Shown: positions 8,865-15,050 of the stretch, one piece after another
Numbering within the stretch: the first letter of the stretch is position 1
Layout of the letters: each line of letters begins with the position of its first letter
NCBI GenBank assembly: GCA_900551115.1
Contig: URUY01000020.1
Location: 4,042 to 68,041 of the forward strand
From: an uncultured Lachnospiraceae bacterium
GTDB lineage: Bacteria > Bacillota > Clostridia > Lachnospirales > Lachnospiraceae
Length of the DNA stretch: 64,000 bases
Reading direction: 5' to 3'
Notes under the pieces: model-generated
What the model saw: the letters and a program-made list of their open reading frames with translations, nothing else
Database searches by the model: none
What the model was told of the DNA's origin: nothing
Translations under genes and position numbers: made by a program

Positions 8865-9368
8865 CTATTCGGGCATGGTAATTTGTCCATCCGCTTCCTG
8901 TCTTTTCCACATAATCACGGCATCTTCACGGGGAAGCTCATAAAATCCGGGTCGGATGCCGGCGCTTGTAAATCCAAGGCTCTCATACAGATGAATGGCT
9001 GGTGCGTTGCTGACTCTGACCTCCAGAGTATAGTTGCTGATACCAAGCGCTTTGCCCCATTCCATCAGACTGTTAAGCAAAAGTCTGCCGATTCCCATAC
9101 ATCGGTATTTTTCATCCACCATCACATTATTGATATCACCGTCTCCACAAGCATTTGTCACACCACAGCAGCCTATCGGCATATCTCCTGCCAGTGCCGT
9201 CACATATAAGGAGTCCGTTCTGTTAAGCACCTCTAAAAAAGCATTTTCGGACCATGGCATGGAAAAGCTTGCTTTTGCCAGCTTACTTACAGCAGGCACA
9301 TCTTCTTTTTTCATGGGGCGGATTGTCATAGCTTTTCCTGCCGCATTCCATTTATATTCCTTTATCAT
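8865..9368 (-). CDS. rimI: Ribosomal protein S18-alanine N-acetyltransferase RimI
   Basis: GNAT acetyltransferase of 167 residues. Seen: MTIRPMKKEDV at the N-terminal strand, the acetyl-CoA loop (RCMGIGRLLL) and the LEVRVSNAPAIHLYESLGF block characteristic of RimI. It overlaps tsaB by 17 bases, the usual tsaB-rimI arrangement in Firmicutes. ATG 9368 has AGGAAA upstream; a second ATG at 9329 is possible and nearer the usual family start. Confidence 0.9.
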   Translation of the reverse strand: MIKEYKWNAAGKAMTIRPMKKEDVPAVSKLAKASFSMPWSENAFLEVLNRTDSLYVTALAGDMPIGCCGVTNACGDGDINNVMVDEKYRCMGIGRLLLNSLMEWGKALGISNYTLEVRVSNAPAIHLYESLGFTSAGIRPGFYELPREDAVIMWKRQEADGQITMPE

Positions 9369-10146
9369 TGTCTATTTCCTGTACCTGCCCTGCCTGTTCC
9401 TTCTCGCTTTGCTCCTGCTCCAGCCGCTCCCGTTCTGCCTGACTTAATCGCAGATAGTCCGGCTGATGCTCCCCGGCGCTCACTGTTTTTCCTTCTATAT
9501 AATAATGCTGTGCCACCGCCGCCACTGACGCGGCGCGCTGTCTGTTTAAATGAGCCGGTGCAAAGCTGTAAGGGACTGTCATTTTTTCTGACAGGATATC
9601 CCGATATACCGGCACACCGTCTCCCAAAAAAATCACCTCTTTTGACAAACTGCCTGCCAGTCTGTTAAGCTCCTCTGCAATCTCACTTACATCTGCCGCA
9701 CACTGTTCTTTAAGCGTCTGCATGCGGTATGTACTGCTGCCGTTTTCTCCTGCTTCTCTCTCAAAGCTATAGATTCCTGTATATACCTGATTTCTTCTGG
9801 CATCCATAATCGGACAAACCAGTTTTTCTGTACCCCAGAGATTGCAGGCAAGTCCTATCACAGTAGGTACCTCAATCAAGGGCTTTGAAAGAGCCAGTCC
9901 CAGCCCTTTTGCCGTTGCCGAACCGATTCTCAGTCCCGTAAAGGAACCCGGTCCCGCCGCTATGGCGATTGCATCTATAGTGGAAAGGTCAAGCTCTATC
10001 ATATCCTTTATAGCCTGCAGCATAGGTATCAGCGTCTGGGAATGCGTTTTTTTATAATTCACGGTATATTCCGCCGTCAAGACCTCATCCTCTGCCACTG
10101 CCACAGTTGCCACCAGTCCTGAGCTGTCCAATGCCAGTATCTTCAT
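9352..10146 (-). CDS. tsaB: tRNA t6A biosynthesis protein TsaB
   Basis: ASKHA-fold partner of TsaD in threonylcarbamoyl transfer to tRNA A37. Seen: MKILALDSSG at the start and AIAAGPGSFTGLRIG near residues 62-76, the family hallmark. 264 residues, slightly long because of a Gln/Glu-rich C-terminal tail (about 235-264). It follows tsaE by 75 bases and overlaps rimI. Confidence 0.94.
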   Translation of the reverse strand: MKILALDSSGLVATVAVAEDEVLTAEYTVNYKKTHSQTLIPMLQAIKDMIELDLSTIDAIAIAAGPGSFTGLRIGSATAKGLGLALSKPLIEVPTVIGLACNLWGTEKLVCPIMDARRNQVYTGIYSFEREAGENGSSTYRMQTLKEQCAADVSEIAEELNRLAGSLSKEVIFLGDGVPVYRDILSEKMTVPYSFAPAHLNRQRAASVAAVAQHYYIEGKTVSAGEHQPDYLRLSQAERERLEQEQSEKEQAGQVQEIDNDKGI

Positions 10147-10221
10147 AATGCCTTTCTCCTCCCGTCAGGTAACCGGAAACCTTTAACATGTGTATCAGAG
10201 TTTCCCAAAAACCTGTCCTTG

Positions 10222-10674
10222 TCATATCTTCTCTACTGTTATTCTACGGTAATCAAAACCTTTTTCCAAGTCCTTTTCAATAGTTATCCGCGTATAATGC
10301 TGCGGAAGAATCTCTTCTATCAGGTTTGCCCACTCAATCAGGCAGACACCTTCACCATAAAAGCAATCCTCATAACCGATTTCTTCCATTTCTTCCACAT
10401 CCCCAATCCGGTAGACGTCAAAATGGTAAAAAGGCATGCGCCCTTCCTCATAAATCTGTACAATGGTAAAGGTGGGACTGCTCACCGGCTCCGTAATATC
10501 AAGTCCCTCTGCAAAGCCTTTCGTAAATACGGTCTTGCCCACTCCCAAATCTCCAAGCAGCGTATAAACCTGCCCCGGCACGGCCTTTTTTCCCATGGTC
10601 TTGCCAAGACACCTCGTTTCCTTATCGCTATGGGTTTCGTATACCATTGTCTGTTCTGTTCTTTCACTGTCCAT
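10222..10674 (-). CDS. tsaE: tRNA t6A biosynthesis ATPase TsaE
   Basis: P-loop ATPase that cycles the TsaB-TsaD complex. Walker A is G41-DLGVGK47-T48 and the family block SSPTF..YHFDVYRI follows. 150 residues is normal. It starts 23 bases after the YcxB-like gene and precedes tsaB. With tsaB and tsaD this gives three of the four bacterial t6A genes; tsaC is not in this window. Confidence 0.94.
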   Translation of the reverse strand: MDSERTEQTMVYETHSDKETRCLGKTMGKKAVPGQVYTLLGDLGVGKTVFTKGFAEGLDITEPVSSPTFTIVQIYEEGRMPFYHFDVYRIGDVEEMEEIGYEDCFYGEGVCLIEWANLIEEILPQHYTRITIEKDLEKGFDYRRITVEKI

Positions 10675-10697
10675 GAATCATTACTCCGTCTTTGGGC

Positions 10698-11174
10698 TTA
10701 CTGTCTGATTTTTACTTTTTTTGCAGGAAGATGTGTGGAAAGCACCTGAATCACCAGCGCCGTTTTATCCCCCAAATCCCTTTTGGGAAAGATGCAGGCA
10801 TTCATTCTGGAGGTATATACAATAATGCTTTTCCCCGTGGAAACTGCCTTTACGATATTCTCCCATTGCTGCATTTCCTCCGTATCCTTTTGGGATACGT
10901 GAATCCCTTCATCATCCAGCACATAATGTAACGGTTCTTTAAAAGCAGGATTTGCAAGCATCTGCTGCCTGCTCTTTAAAAACAGCGTCCATGGTAGATA
11001 GCATAGAAGCACAATGCCCGCTATCACCATCAGCCAGCCTTTCATATAAACTCCCGCTATCACCATCAAGGCGCCTAATACGCTTCCCAGAATCCCGGAA
11101 AAGCTGTTATAGGTATGCCTCATCATATAGTCATACAGATCCGACGCCTTAATATGCACATCAAATTCTACCAT
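10698..11174 (-). CDS. YcxB-like membrane protein
   Basis: 158 residues with two close membrane helices (about 26-42 and 46-62), then a C-terminal domain with the GIHVSQKDTEEMQQWENI region typical of the YcxB-like C-terminal family. Start chosen at ATG 11174 because AAGGAGG lies 5 bases upstream; a TTG at 11192 lies before that site. It is the first gene of the tsaE-tsaB-rimI-rnz-tsaD-ispD operon. Function unknown. Confidence 0.75.
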   Translation of the reverse strand: MVEFDVHIKASDLYDYMMRHTYNSFSGILGSVLGALMVIAGVYMKGWLMVIAGIVLLCYLPWTLFLKSRQQMLANPAFKEPLHYVLDDEGIHVSQKDTEEMQQWENIVKAVSTGKSIIVYTSRMNACIFPKRDLGDKTALVIQVLSTHLPAKKVKIRQ

Positions 11175-11200
11175 CAAAACCTCCTTGCGCAAACGCTTTA

Positions 11201-11227
11201 AAAAGCACCTACCAGGTAGGTGCTTTT
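11201..11227. terminator. Terminator after mscL
   Basis: AAAAGCACCTACC and its exact complement form a stem of up to 13 bp with a minimal loop, flanked by A and T runs. It lies 5 bases after the mscL stop and before the YcxB-like gene, so it separates mscL from the t6A operon and could work in both directions. Confidence 0.8.
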
Positions 11228-11231
11228 ATGC

Positions 11232-11663
11232 TTACTTTTCCAATTCCGAAGTACAATGAGGACATTTCGTAGCTTCTATGTTTATCTCGGACATACAGAA
11301 GGGACATTTCTTTGTTGTCACAGGTTTGGGTTCTTCGTGCTTTAATTTGTTCATTCCCTTGACAAACAGAAATACCACAAATGCCATAATTACAAAGTTA
11401 ATCACGTTGGAAATAAAAGTACCGTAATTGAAGGTAGCCGCTCCTGCCTCCTGAGCCGCTTCCAACGTAGCGTAGCTTTTGCCGTCCAGTGCAAAAAACC
11501 AGTTGGAAAAATCCACCTTGCCGGTAAAGATACTGACCAAAGGCATAATCATGTCCTTTACCAGAGAATTTACAATGCCGGTAAAGGCGCTTCCGATTAT
11601 CATACCTACAGCCAAATCTATCATGTTGCCACGCAGTGCAAACTTCTTAAATTCTTTTAACAT
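11232..11663 (-). CDS. mscL: Large-conductance mechanosensitive channel with C-terminal zinc ribbon
   Basis: Pentameric inner-membrane safety valve that opens on hypo-osmotic shock. The N-terminal amphipathic helix and TM1 (MLKEFKKFALRGNMIDLAVG) and TM2 (about 84-103) are typical of MscL. The tail is replaced or extended by a short zinc ribbon, C120-x2-C123 and C134-x2-C137, seen in some clostridial MscL proteins but absent from the E. coli protein. Transcribed alone with its own terminator. Confidence 0.93.
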   Translation of the reverse strand: MLKEFKKFALRGNMIDLAVGMIIGSAFTGIVNSLVKDMIMPLVSIFTGKVDFSNWFFALDGKSYATLEAAQEAGAATFNYGTFISNVINFVIMAFVVFLFVKGMNKLKHEEPKPVTTKKCPFCMSEINIEATKCPHCTSELEK

Positions 11664-11770
11664 CCTTTATGCTTCCTTCCTTTTACCTGCTGCTTTCGCA
11701 TCTCTGCCCATGCAGTTTATCCCATGTACCTCTTATATTATATTGATAATGCCCCTAAAAAGCAAGTGGA

Positions 11771-12505
11771 TTATTTCTGTCTTCCTTCTTTAATAATAGG
11801 GCTTAACGGTTTGTAAATCACCATCGTAATCAAAGAAATGACCCCCGCCTTTAAAAGATTTAGCGGTGCTATCGCCAGGCACGCAAAGGCTGTCAGGCTG
11901 GTAATGGCCGGATTTATGGCTCTTCCCATATCAATAATGGTATCAACGGAAGGCATGCCGTAAAGCACTACAAATTTGGGAATCAGATACAGTACATTAA
12001 ATATCGTACCGAATGCGGTCATGCATATAGTTCCCGTAATGCAGCCGACAACCGCCCCCTTCTTGGTTTTTACAAATTCATATACCGCCGATGCCGGAAG
12101 CAGCAGGCTGCAGCCTACGGTAAAATTTGCCAAATCGCCCACAAAGGCCGTACTGGTACCCTTCGTCAGAATCTTTAGAAGAATTTTTATAAATTCCATC
12201 ATAACGCCTGCTACCGGGCCGAATGCAAACGTACCCACCATAATCGGCAGCTCGCTGAAATCCACCTTATAAAAATCAGGCGCAAAGGGCAACGGAAAAT
12301 CAAACAGATGCAGCACAAGTGCGATTGCGGAGAACATGCCGGTCATCGCCATCATACGGGTGGTAATCATCTTTCTTTTTACGCCTCTTTTTTTGTCTGC
12401 CGCTTTTTCAATCAGTACCGCCAGCAGGAACATGAGGGCAATCACCCCTAAAAATTCCAGTACAAAAATAAGGTTTTCGGTTACGGTTTTTACTAATCCA
12501 TTCAT
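11771..12505 (-). CDS. ribU: ECF transporter S component, riboflavin type (RibU)
   Basis: Substrate-binding membrane subunit of an energy-coupling-factor importer, 244 residues with about six hydrophobic helices. The core from MITTRMMAMTGMFSAIALV onward, with the KVDFSELP and FGPVAG motifs, is typical of RibU. The ~45-residue N-terminal helix before it is extra. An FMN riboswitch with terminator in its leader makes riboflavin the likely substrate. The ECF ATPases and T subunit are not in this window. Confidence 0.9.
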   Translation of the reverse strand: MNGLVKTVTENLIFVLEFLGVIALMFLLAVLIEKAADKKRGVKRKMITTRMMAMTGMFSAIALVLHLFDFPLPFAPDFYKVDFSELPIMVGTFAFGPVAGVMMEFIKILLKILTKGTSTAFVGDLANFTVGCSLLLPASAVYEFVKTKKGAVVGCITGTICMTAFGTIFNVLYLIPKFVVLYGMPSVDTIIDMGRAINPAITSLTAFACLAIAPLNLLKAGVISLITMVIYKPLSPIIKEGRQK

Positions 12506-12652
12506 TTTTTATTCTCCCTTCAATGTGAAATATTGCAGGTAACTGCGAAATATCCCGGAATATAGGCTGCATTTAACAGTTTCTCAATCACCTGTAAAAT
12601 ATTGATAAGGAAATTCTTCCGGAGAACAGCATGCAAGTTTTTCCTGTAAATT

Positions 12653-12680
12653 AAAAAAGCCCCGGAATACTATCCGGGGA
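12653..12680 (-). terminator. Riboswitch-controlled intrinsic terminator
   Basis: Minus-strand RNA folds as CCCCGGA-loop-TTCCGGGG followed by CTTTTTT. It lies about 90 bases after the FMN aptamer and about 150 before ribU, so it is the expression platform: FMN binding should favour termination. Confidence 0.8.
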
Positions 12681-12769
12681 AACCTGCTCGTTAAAGCCTT
12701 CTGTGTACCAGCTCCGTCCATAAATTAAAACATTTAGGAACAGCATCCGTACAGAATCTGCCTTCTCAC

Positions 12770-12928
12770 ATTTCTTCTTTCATCCAGACTTTACTGTTGG
12801 TACCGGATTGTAACCGGTTCAGCTGCCGCTTTGACAAAAATCAAACCTTGCAGGTCGTGGACTCATCCCGCCTCTTTATGAGGGAGCATCACCACCAGTA
12901 GGGAATTACACCCAACCCCGAAGAACTT
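12770..12928 (-). promoter_or_regulatory. FMN riboswitch (RFN element)
   Basis: Conserved RFN blocks occur in order on the minus strand: CTTCGGGG, GGGTGTAATTCCC, GGTGGTGA, AGTCCACGACCTGC, TTGATTT, GCTGAACCGGT, AATCCGGTACC, AACAGTAAAGTCTGGATGA and closing GAAAGAAG, which pairs with the opening CTTC arm. Upstream of ribU it senses FMN and, through the terminator at 12653-12680, should reduce riboflavin import when FMN is plentiful. Confidence 0.95.
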
Positions 12929-12981
12929 CTTTATTTAGTTTGTGATAGCTGCCGAATGGATGCGGCTTCATCACTGATGAC

Positions 12982-13010
12982 AGAATACCTCTTTGTTAAT
13001 GCTTTGTCAA
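12982..13010 (-). promoter_or_regulatory. Promoter of the ribU transcript
   Basis: TTGACA, 17-base spacer, TATTCT on the minus strand. The -35 box overlaps the stop codon of the upstream DUF3169-like gene. Transcription would start about 50 bases before the riboswitch. Confidence 0.65.
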
Positions 13011-13789
13011 TAAGTGTTTTCCAATTTTCTGCAGGTCAGCATAAAGGTAATAATTGATATAAGCCAGAGAATAGTTACACACAGCATCGGCAGCAAGCCT
13101 GTGTCAAAGGAAAAATTCAGGAAAAAACATATGACCCACAATACTATGCAGGTTATCTGCATTGTTTTATAGGACCGATAGCCTGCCCTGTACATGATAA
13201 GCATCTGCAGTTCATCACTGCTTTCTTCCCATTTTTTCATAAAATGCACATCATAAACACTGCCTCTCTTCTCCGGGTTTATCAGTTTGATAAGGTTTAC
13301 CGTTTTTTTCTGGAGCAGCATATTGAAAAGCTGACTTAAAATAATAACCACACCGGCAGCCATCAAAAAAAAGCCGTATTGCCTTCCTTCGCCCCGGTTT
13401 AAAAAATAAACCTCTACCCCGAACAAAAATAAATTGATAATGCATACAATGTTGGTTAAGAACATACTGATATCCAGACATTTATCCATTTTTCTTTCCG
13501 GTTCTTCTTCCTCACCGTCCCACACCTTACGGATTTTTTCTGTCTTTCTTAACATATGTATGCATATAATACCTGTCACAATATTTATCAGAATAAACAG
13601 AACCGGAATCACATAAATCATAACTTTGGGAAGCTTTGCCATCGCTGCCACAATACCGGCATCATTCTCTCTTATAAAAGCTAATGCAATACCGCCCAGC
13701 GCTCCCAGTAAAGTGCAAGCTGCCATTATCCATCTGAATTTTCCGACTGCCTTCTTATCTTCCTTTTTAATCCTCTCCTCGGTACTCAT
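13007..13789 (-). CDS. Multi-pass membrane protein, DUF3169-like
   Basis: 260 residues with about six hydrophobic helices in pairs, resembling DUF3169 proteins that commonly sit next to a small XRE regulator, as here. Start at ATG 13789 fits GAGGAGG with a 6-base gap; ATG 13795 touches that site and is less likely. It overlaps the XRE gene by 23 bases, so translation is probably coupled. Function unknown; probably acts with the XRE regulator and the upstream hypothetical gene. Confidence 0.75.
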   Translation of the reverse strand: MSTEERIKKEDKKAVGKFRWIMAACTLLGALGGIALAFIRENDAGIVAAMAKLPKVMIYVIPVLFILINIVTGIICIHMLRKTEKIRKVWDGEEEEPERKMDKCLDISMFLTNIVCIINLFLFGVEVYFLNRGEGRQYGFFLMAAGVVIILSQLFNMLLQKKTVNLIKLINPEKRGSVYDVHFMKKWEESSDELQMLIMYRAGYRSYKTMQITCIVLWVICFFLNFSFDTGLLPMLCVTILWLISIITFMLTCRKLENTY

Positions 13790-13994
13790 CTGCATCCTCC
13801 TCATATACAAAAATATCCTCTACCTTTGCATCGCATGCTCTGGCAATTTTAAGTGCAAGCGTAACGGATGGGGAATAGTCGCCTCGCTCTATCTGGCTGA
13901 TAGTCTGCCTGGAGGTCCCCACCAGCGCTCCCATCTCCTGCTGATTGACAGAGAGTCTGACCCTGTATTCCTTTAAATGATTCCGTAACGGCAT
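13767..13994 (-). CDS. XRE-family (HTH_3) transcriptional regulator
   Basis: 75 residues, essentially one helix-turn-helix domain: LSVNQQEMGALVGTSRQT then ISQIERGDYSPSVTLAL. Small regulators of this type (YozG/YgzD-like) pair with membrane proteins. It lies 2 bases after the preceding gene and overlaps the following one. The three palindromes at the operon promoter are its probable operators, giving autoregulation. Confidence 0.9.
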   Translation of the reverse strand: MPLRNHLKEYRVRLSVNQQEMGALVGTSRQTISQIERGDYSPSVTLALKIARACDAKVEDIFVYEEDADEYRGED

Positions 13995-13996
13995 CC

Positions 13997-14638
13997 TTAT
14001 TCCCTCTTTTCTCCTTCATGCTCTCCGCTCCGCTCAAACCGTGTACCTGCATCTGACCAGATTAATCCCCCACAGGAAGCAAAGCACACGCCAAAACAGA
14101 TACCAATCGCAACATTATCAAGCGCTATACCAAACATAAATCCTATGCAGAGTCCAAAGACAATACCCGAGAACTCTCCTATACCTTTTACCTTCACGGA
14201 TTTCTTTCTGAGGATATCTTCCCCCCATTTAATGGCATCCACGCCTGAGAATATTGCCTGCTCCTTTAAATCCGCAAGCATGTGTTCCTTCATCTTGTCT
14301 GCATGCTCCGCATACTCCGGCAGGATAAAAAAATCTACAAGGCAATAACTCTTGGCAGCCTTTTTCTCCCCTTCTTTCTCTTCTCTCTCTTCTTTCAGCA
14401 AATCAGCACCCTCCACATAGGGCAGGCTGATTTCTTCCTCCGTTTTTGTAAACAAAAAGCAGGCTATCAAGTCTTTTTTATCATACCAGGCATAAACCCT
14501 GCCCTCCTGCGCAAGCGCCTCTCCCATCTTTTGCCGGAAAGAAGCCTCTTTTAATGCGTCCATCTTCCCTGACAAATCCAACTTATCCTGCCTGCGTTTG
14601 GAAATATTCTTTACATGCAGCCGACTAAACTTTACCAT
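13997..14638 (-). CDS. Hypothetical protein with C-terminal membrane hairpin
   Basis: 213 residues. The N-terminal ~150 residues are soluble; strand-turn-strand stretches such as GRVYAWYDKKDLIACFLF are reminiscent of a GNAT-like fold, but I see no acetyl-CoA loop. A Gly-rich hydrophobic hairpin follows (about 158-198) and a charged tail. GGGAGG lies upstream of ATG 14638. First gene of the operon with the XRE regulator and the DUF3169-like protein. Not recognised as a known family. Confidence 0.7.
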   Translation of the reverse strand: MVKFSRLHVKNISKRRQDKLDLSGKMDALKEASFRQKMGEALAQEGRVYAWYDKKDLIACFLFTKTEEEISLPYVEGADLLKEEREEKEGEKKAAKSYCLVDFFILPEYAEHADKMKEHMLADLKEQAIFSGVDAIKWGEDILRKKSVKVKGIGEFSGIVFGLCIGFMFGIALDNVAIGICFGVCFASCGGLIWSDAGTRFERSGEHEGEKRE

Positions 14639-14697
14639 GATGCCCTCCCCGCTTTTCCTTATACTATTTTACGCTTTTTCAGTCTTGTAACTCTTTT

Positions 14698-14771
14698 TGA
14701 CAAATATTCTTTTCAATATGACAATTTTACTTGTCATATTTGATTATATATTATGACAACTTTTCTTGTCA
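14698..14771. promoter_or_regulatory. Three tandem palindromic operators (TGACAA-N6-TTGTCA)
   Basis: Three copies of one inverted repeat: 14698-14715 (right arm TTTTCA, one mismatch), 14719-14736 (arms extend to 10 perfect bases, AATATGACAA/TTGTCATATT) and 14754-14771 (exact 6-base arms). The last overlaps the -35 box and the second lies just beyond the -10 box of the XRE operon promoter. This is the expected pattern for a dimeric repressor, most simply the XRE protein encoded in the operon. Confidence 0.7.
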
Positions 14772-14892
14772 AGTGGATTTTCTTTTCTATTCGGTTAAGG
14801 GTATCCTCTCTGCCCAGCCCCATTTCCTGACAGATTTCTATCAGGGCTCTTAAGCCCTGTCCTAATCCTTCGCTTCTGCCTTCCTCTATCAA
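14734..14892 (-). pseudogene. Remnant C-terminal tail of an Rpn-family nuclease/transposase-like gene
   Basis: About 50 codons, with an in-frame stop before them, read EEGRSEGLGQGLRALIEICQ then EMGLGREDTLNRIEKK. This matches the tail of the Rpn-family gene at 63714-64000 (LEGIQVLIEICREFGKSYEE). No start codon with a binding site and no nuclease core are present, so it is a relic. Its last codons overlap the promoter and operators of the XRE operon. Confidence 0.6.
14743..14772 (-). promoter_or_regulatory. Promoter of the XRE operon
   Basis: Consensus TTGACA and TATAAT on the minus strand with an 18-base spacer, overlapped by two of the three TGACAA-N6-TTGTCA palindromes. Confidence 0.75.
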
Positions 14893-14952
14893 TCATTGAA
14901 CAGGCAATGCCTGACAGAATTTAGAAATCATTATGCTTTTAAGTGATTTTAA

Positions 14953-14984
14953 CAAAAAAAGAGGCCAATTAAGCCCCTTCTTTG
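14953..14984 (-). terminator. Terminator downstream of tex
   Basis: Minus-strand RNA: AAGGGGC pairs with GCCTCTT (one G-U pair) around a 7-base loop, followed by a run of T. It lies about 70-100 bases after the tex stop, with the 14-base repeats in between. Confidence 0.65.
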
Positions 14985-15040
14985 TACGTCCTGTTTTGTA
15001 TGTCCTGTTTTGTATGTCCTGTTTTGTATGTCCTGTTTTT
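14985..15040. repeat. Four tandem copies of a 14-base repeat
   Basis: Unit TATGTCCTGTTTTG repeated four times head to tail; the first copy has C for T and the last ends in T. Non-coding, in the 3' region of the tex transcript. There are no spacers, so this is not CRISPR. Copy number is likely to vary by slippage. Confidence 0.9.
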
Positions 15041-15050
15041 GACATGCCTC

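Noticed and set aside
14985..15040. Short direct repeats that could suggest a CRISPR array
   Set aside because: Units are only 14 bases, directly adjacent and without spacers; no cas genes nearby.
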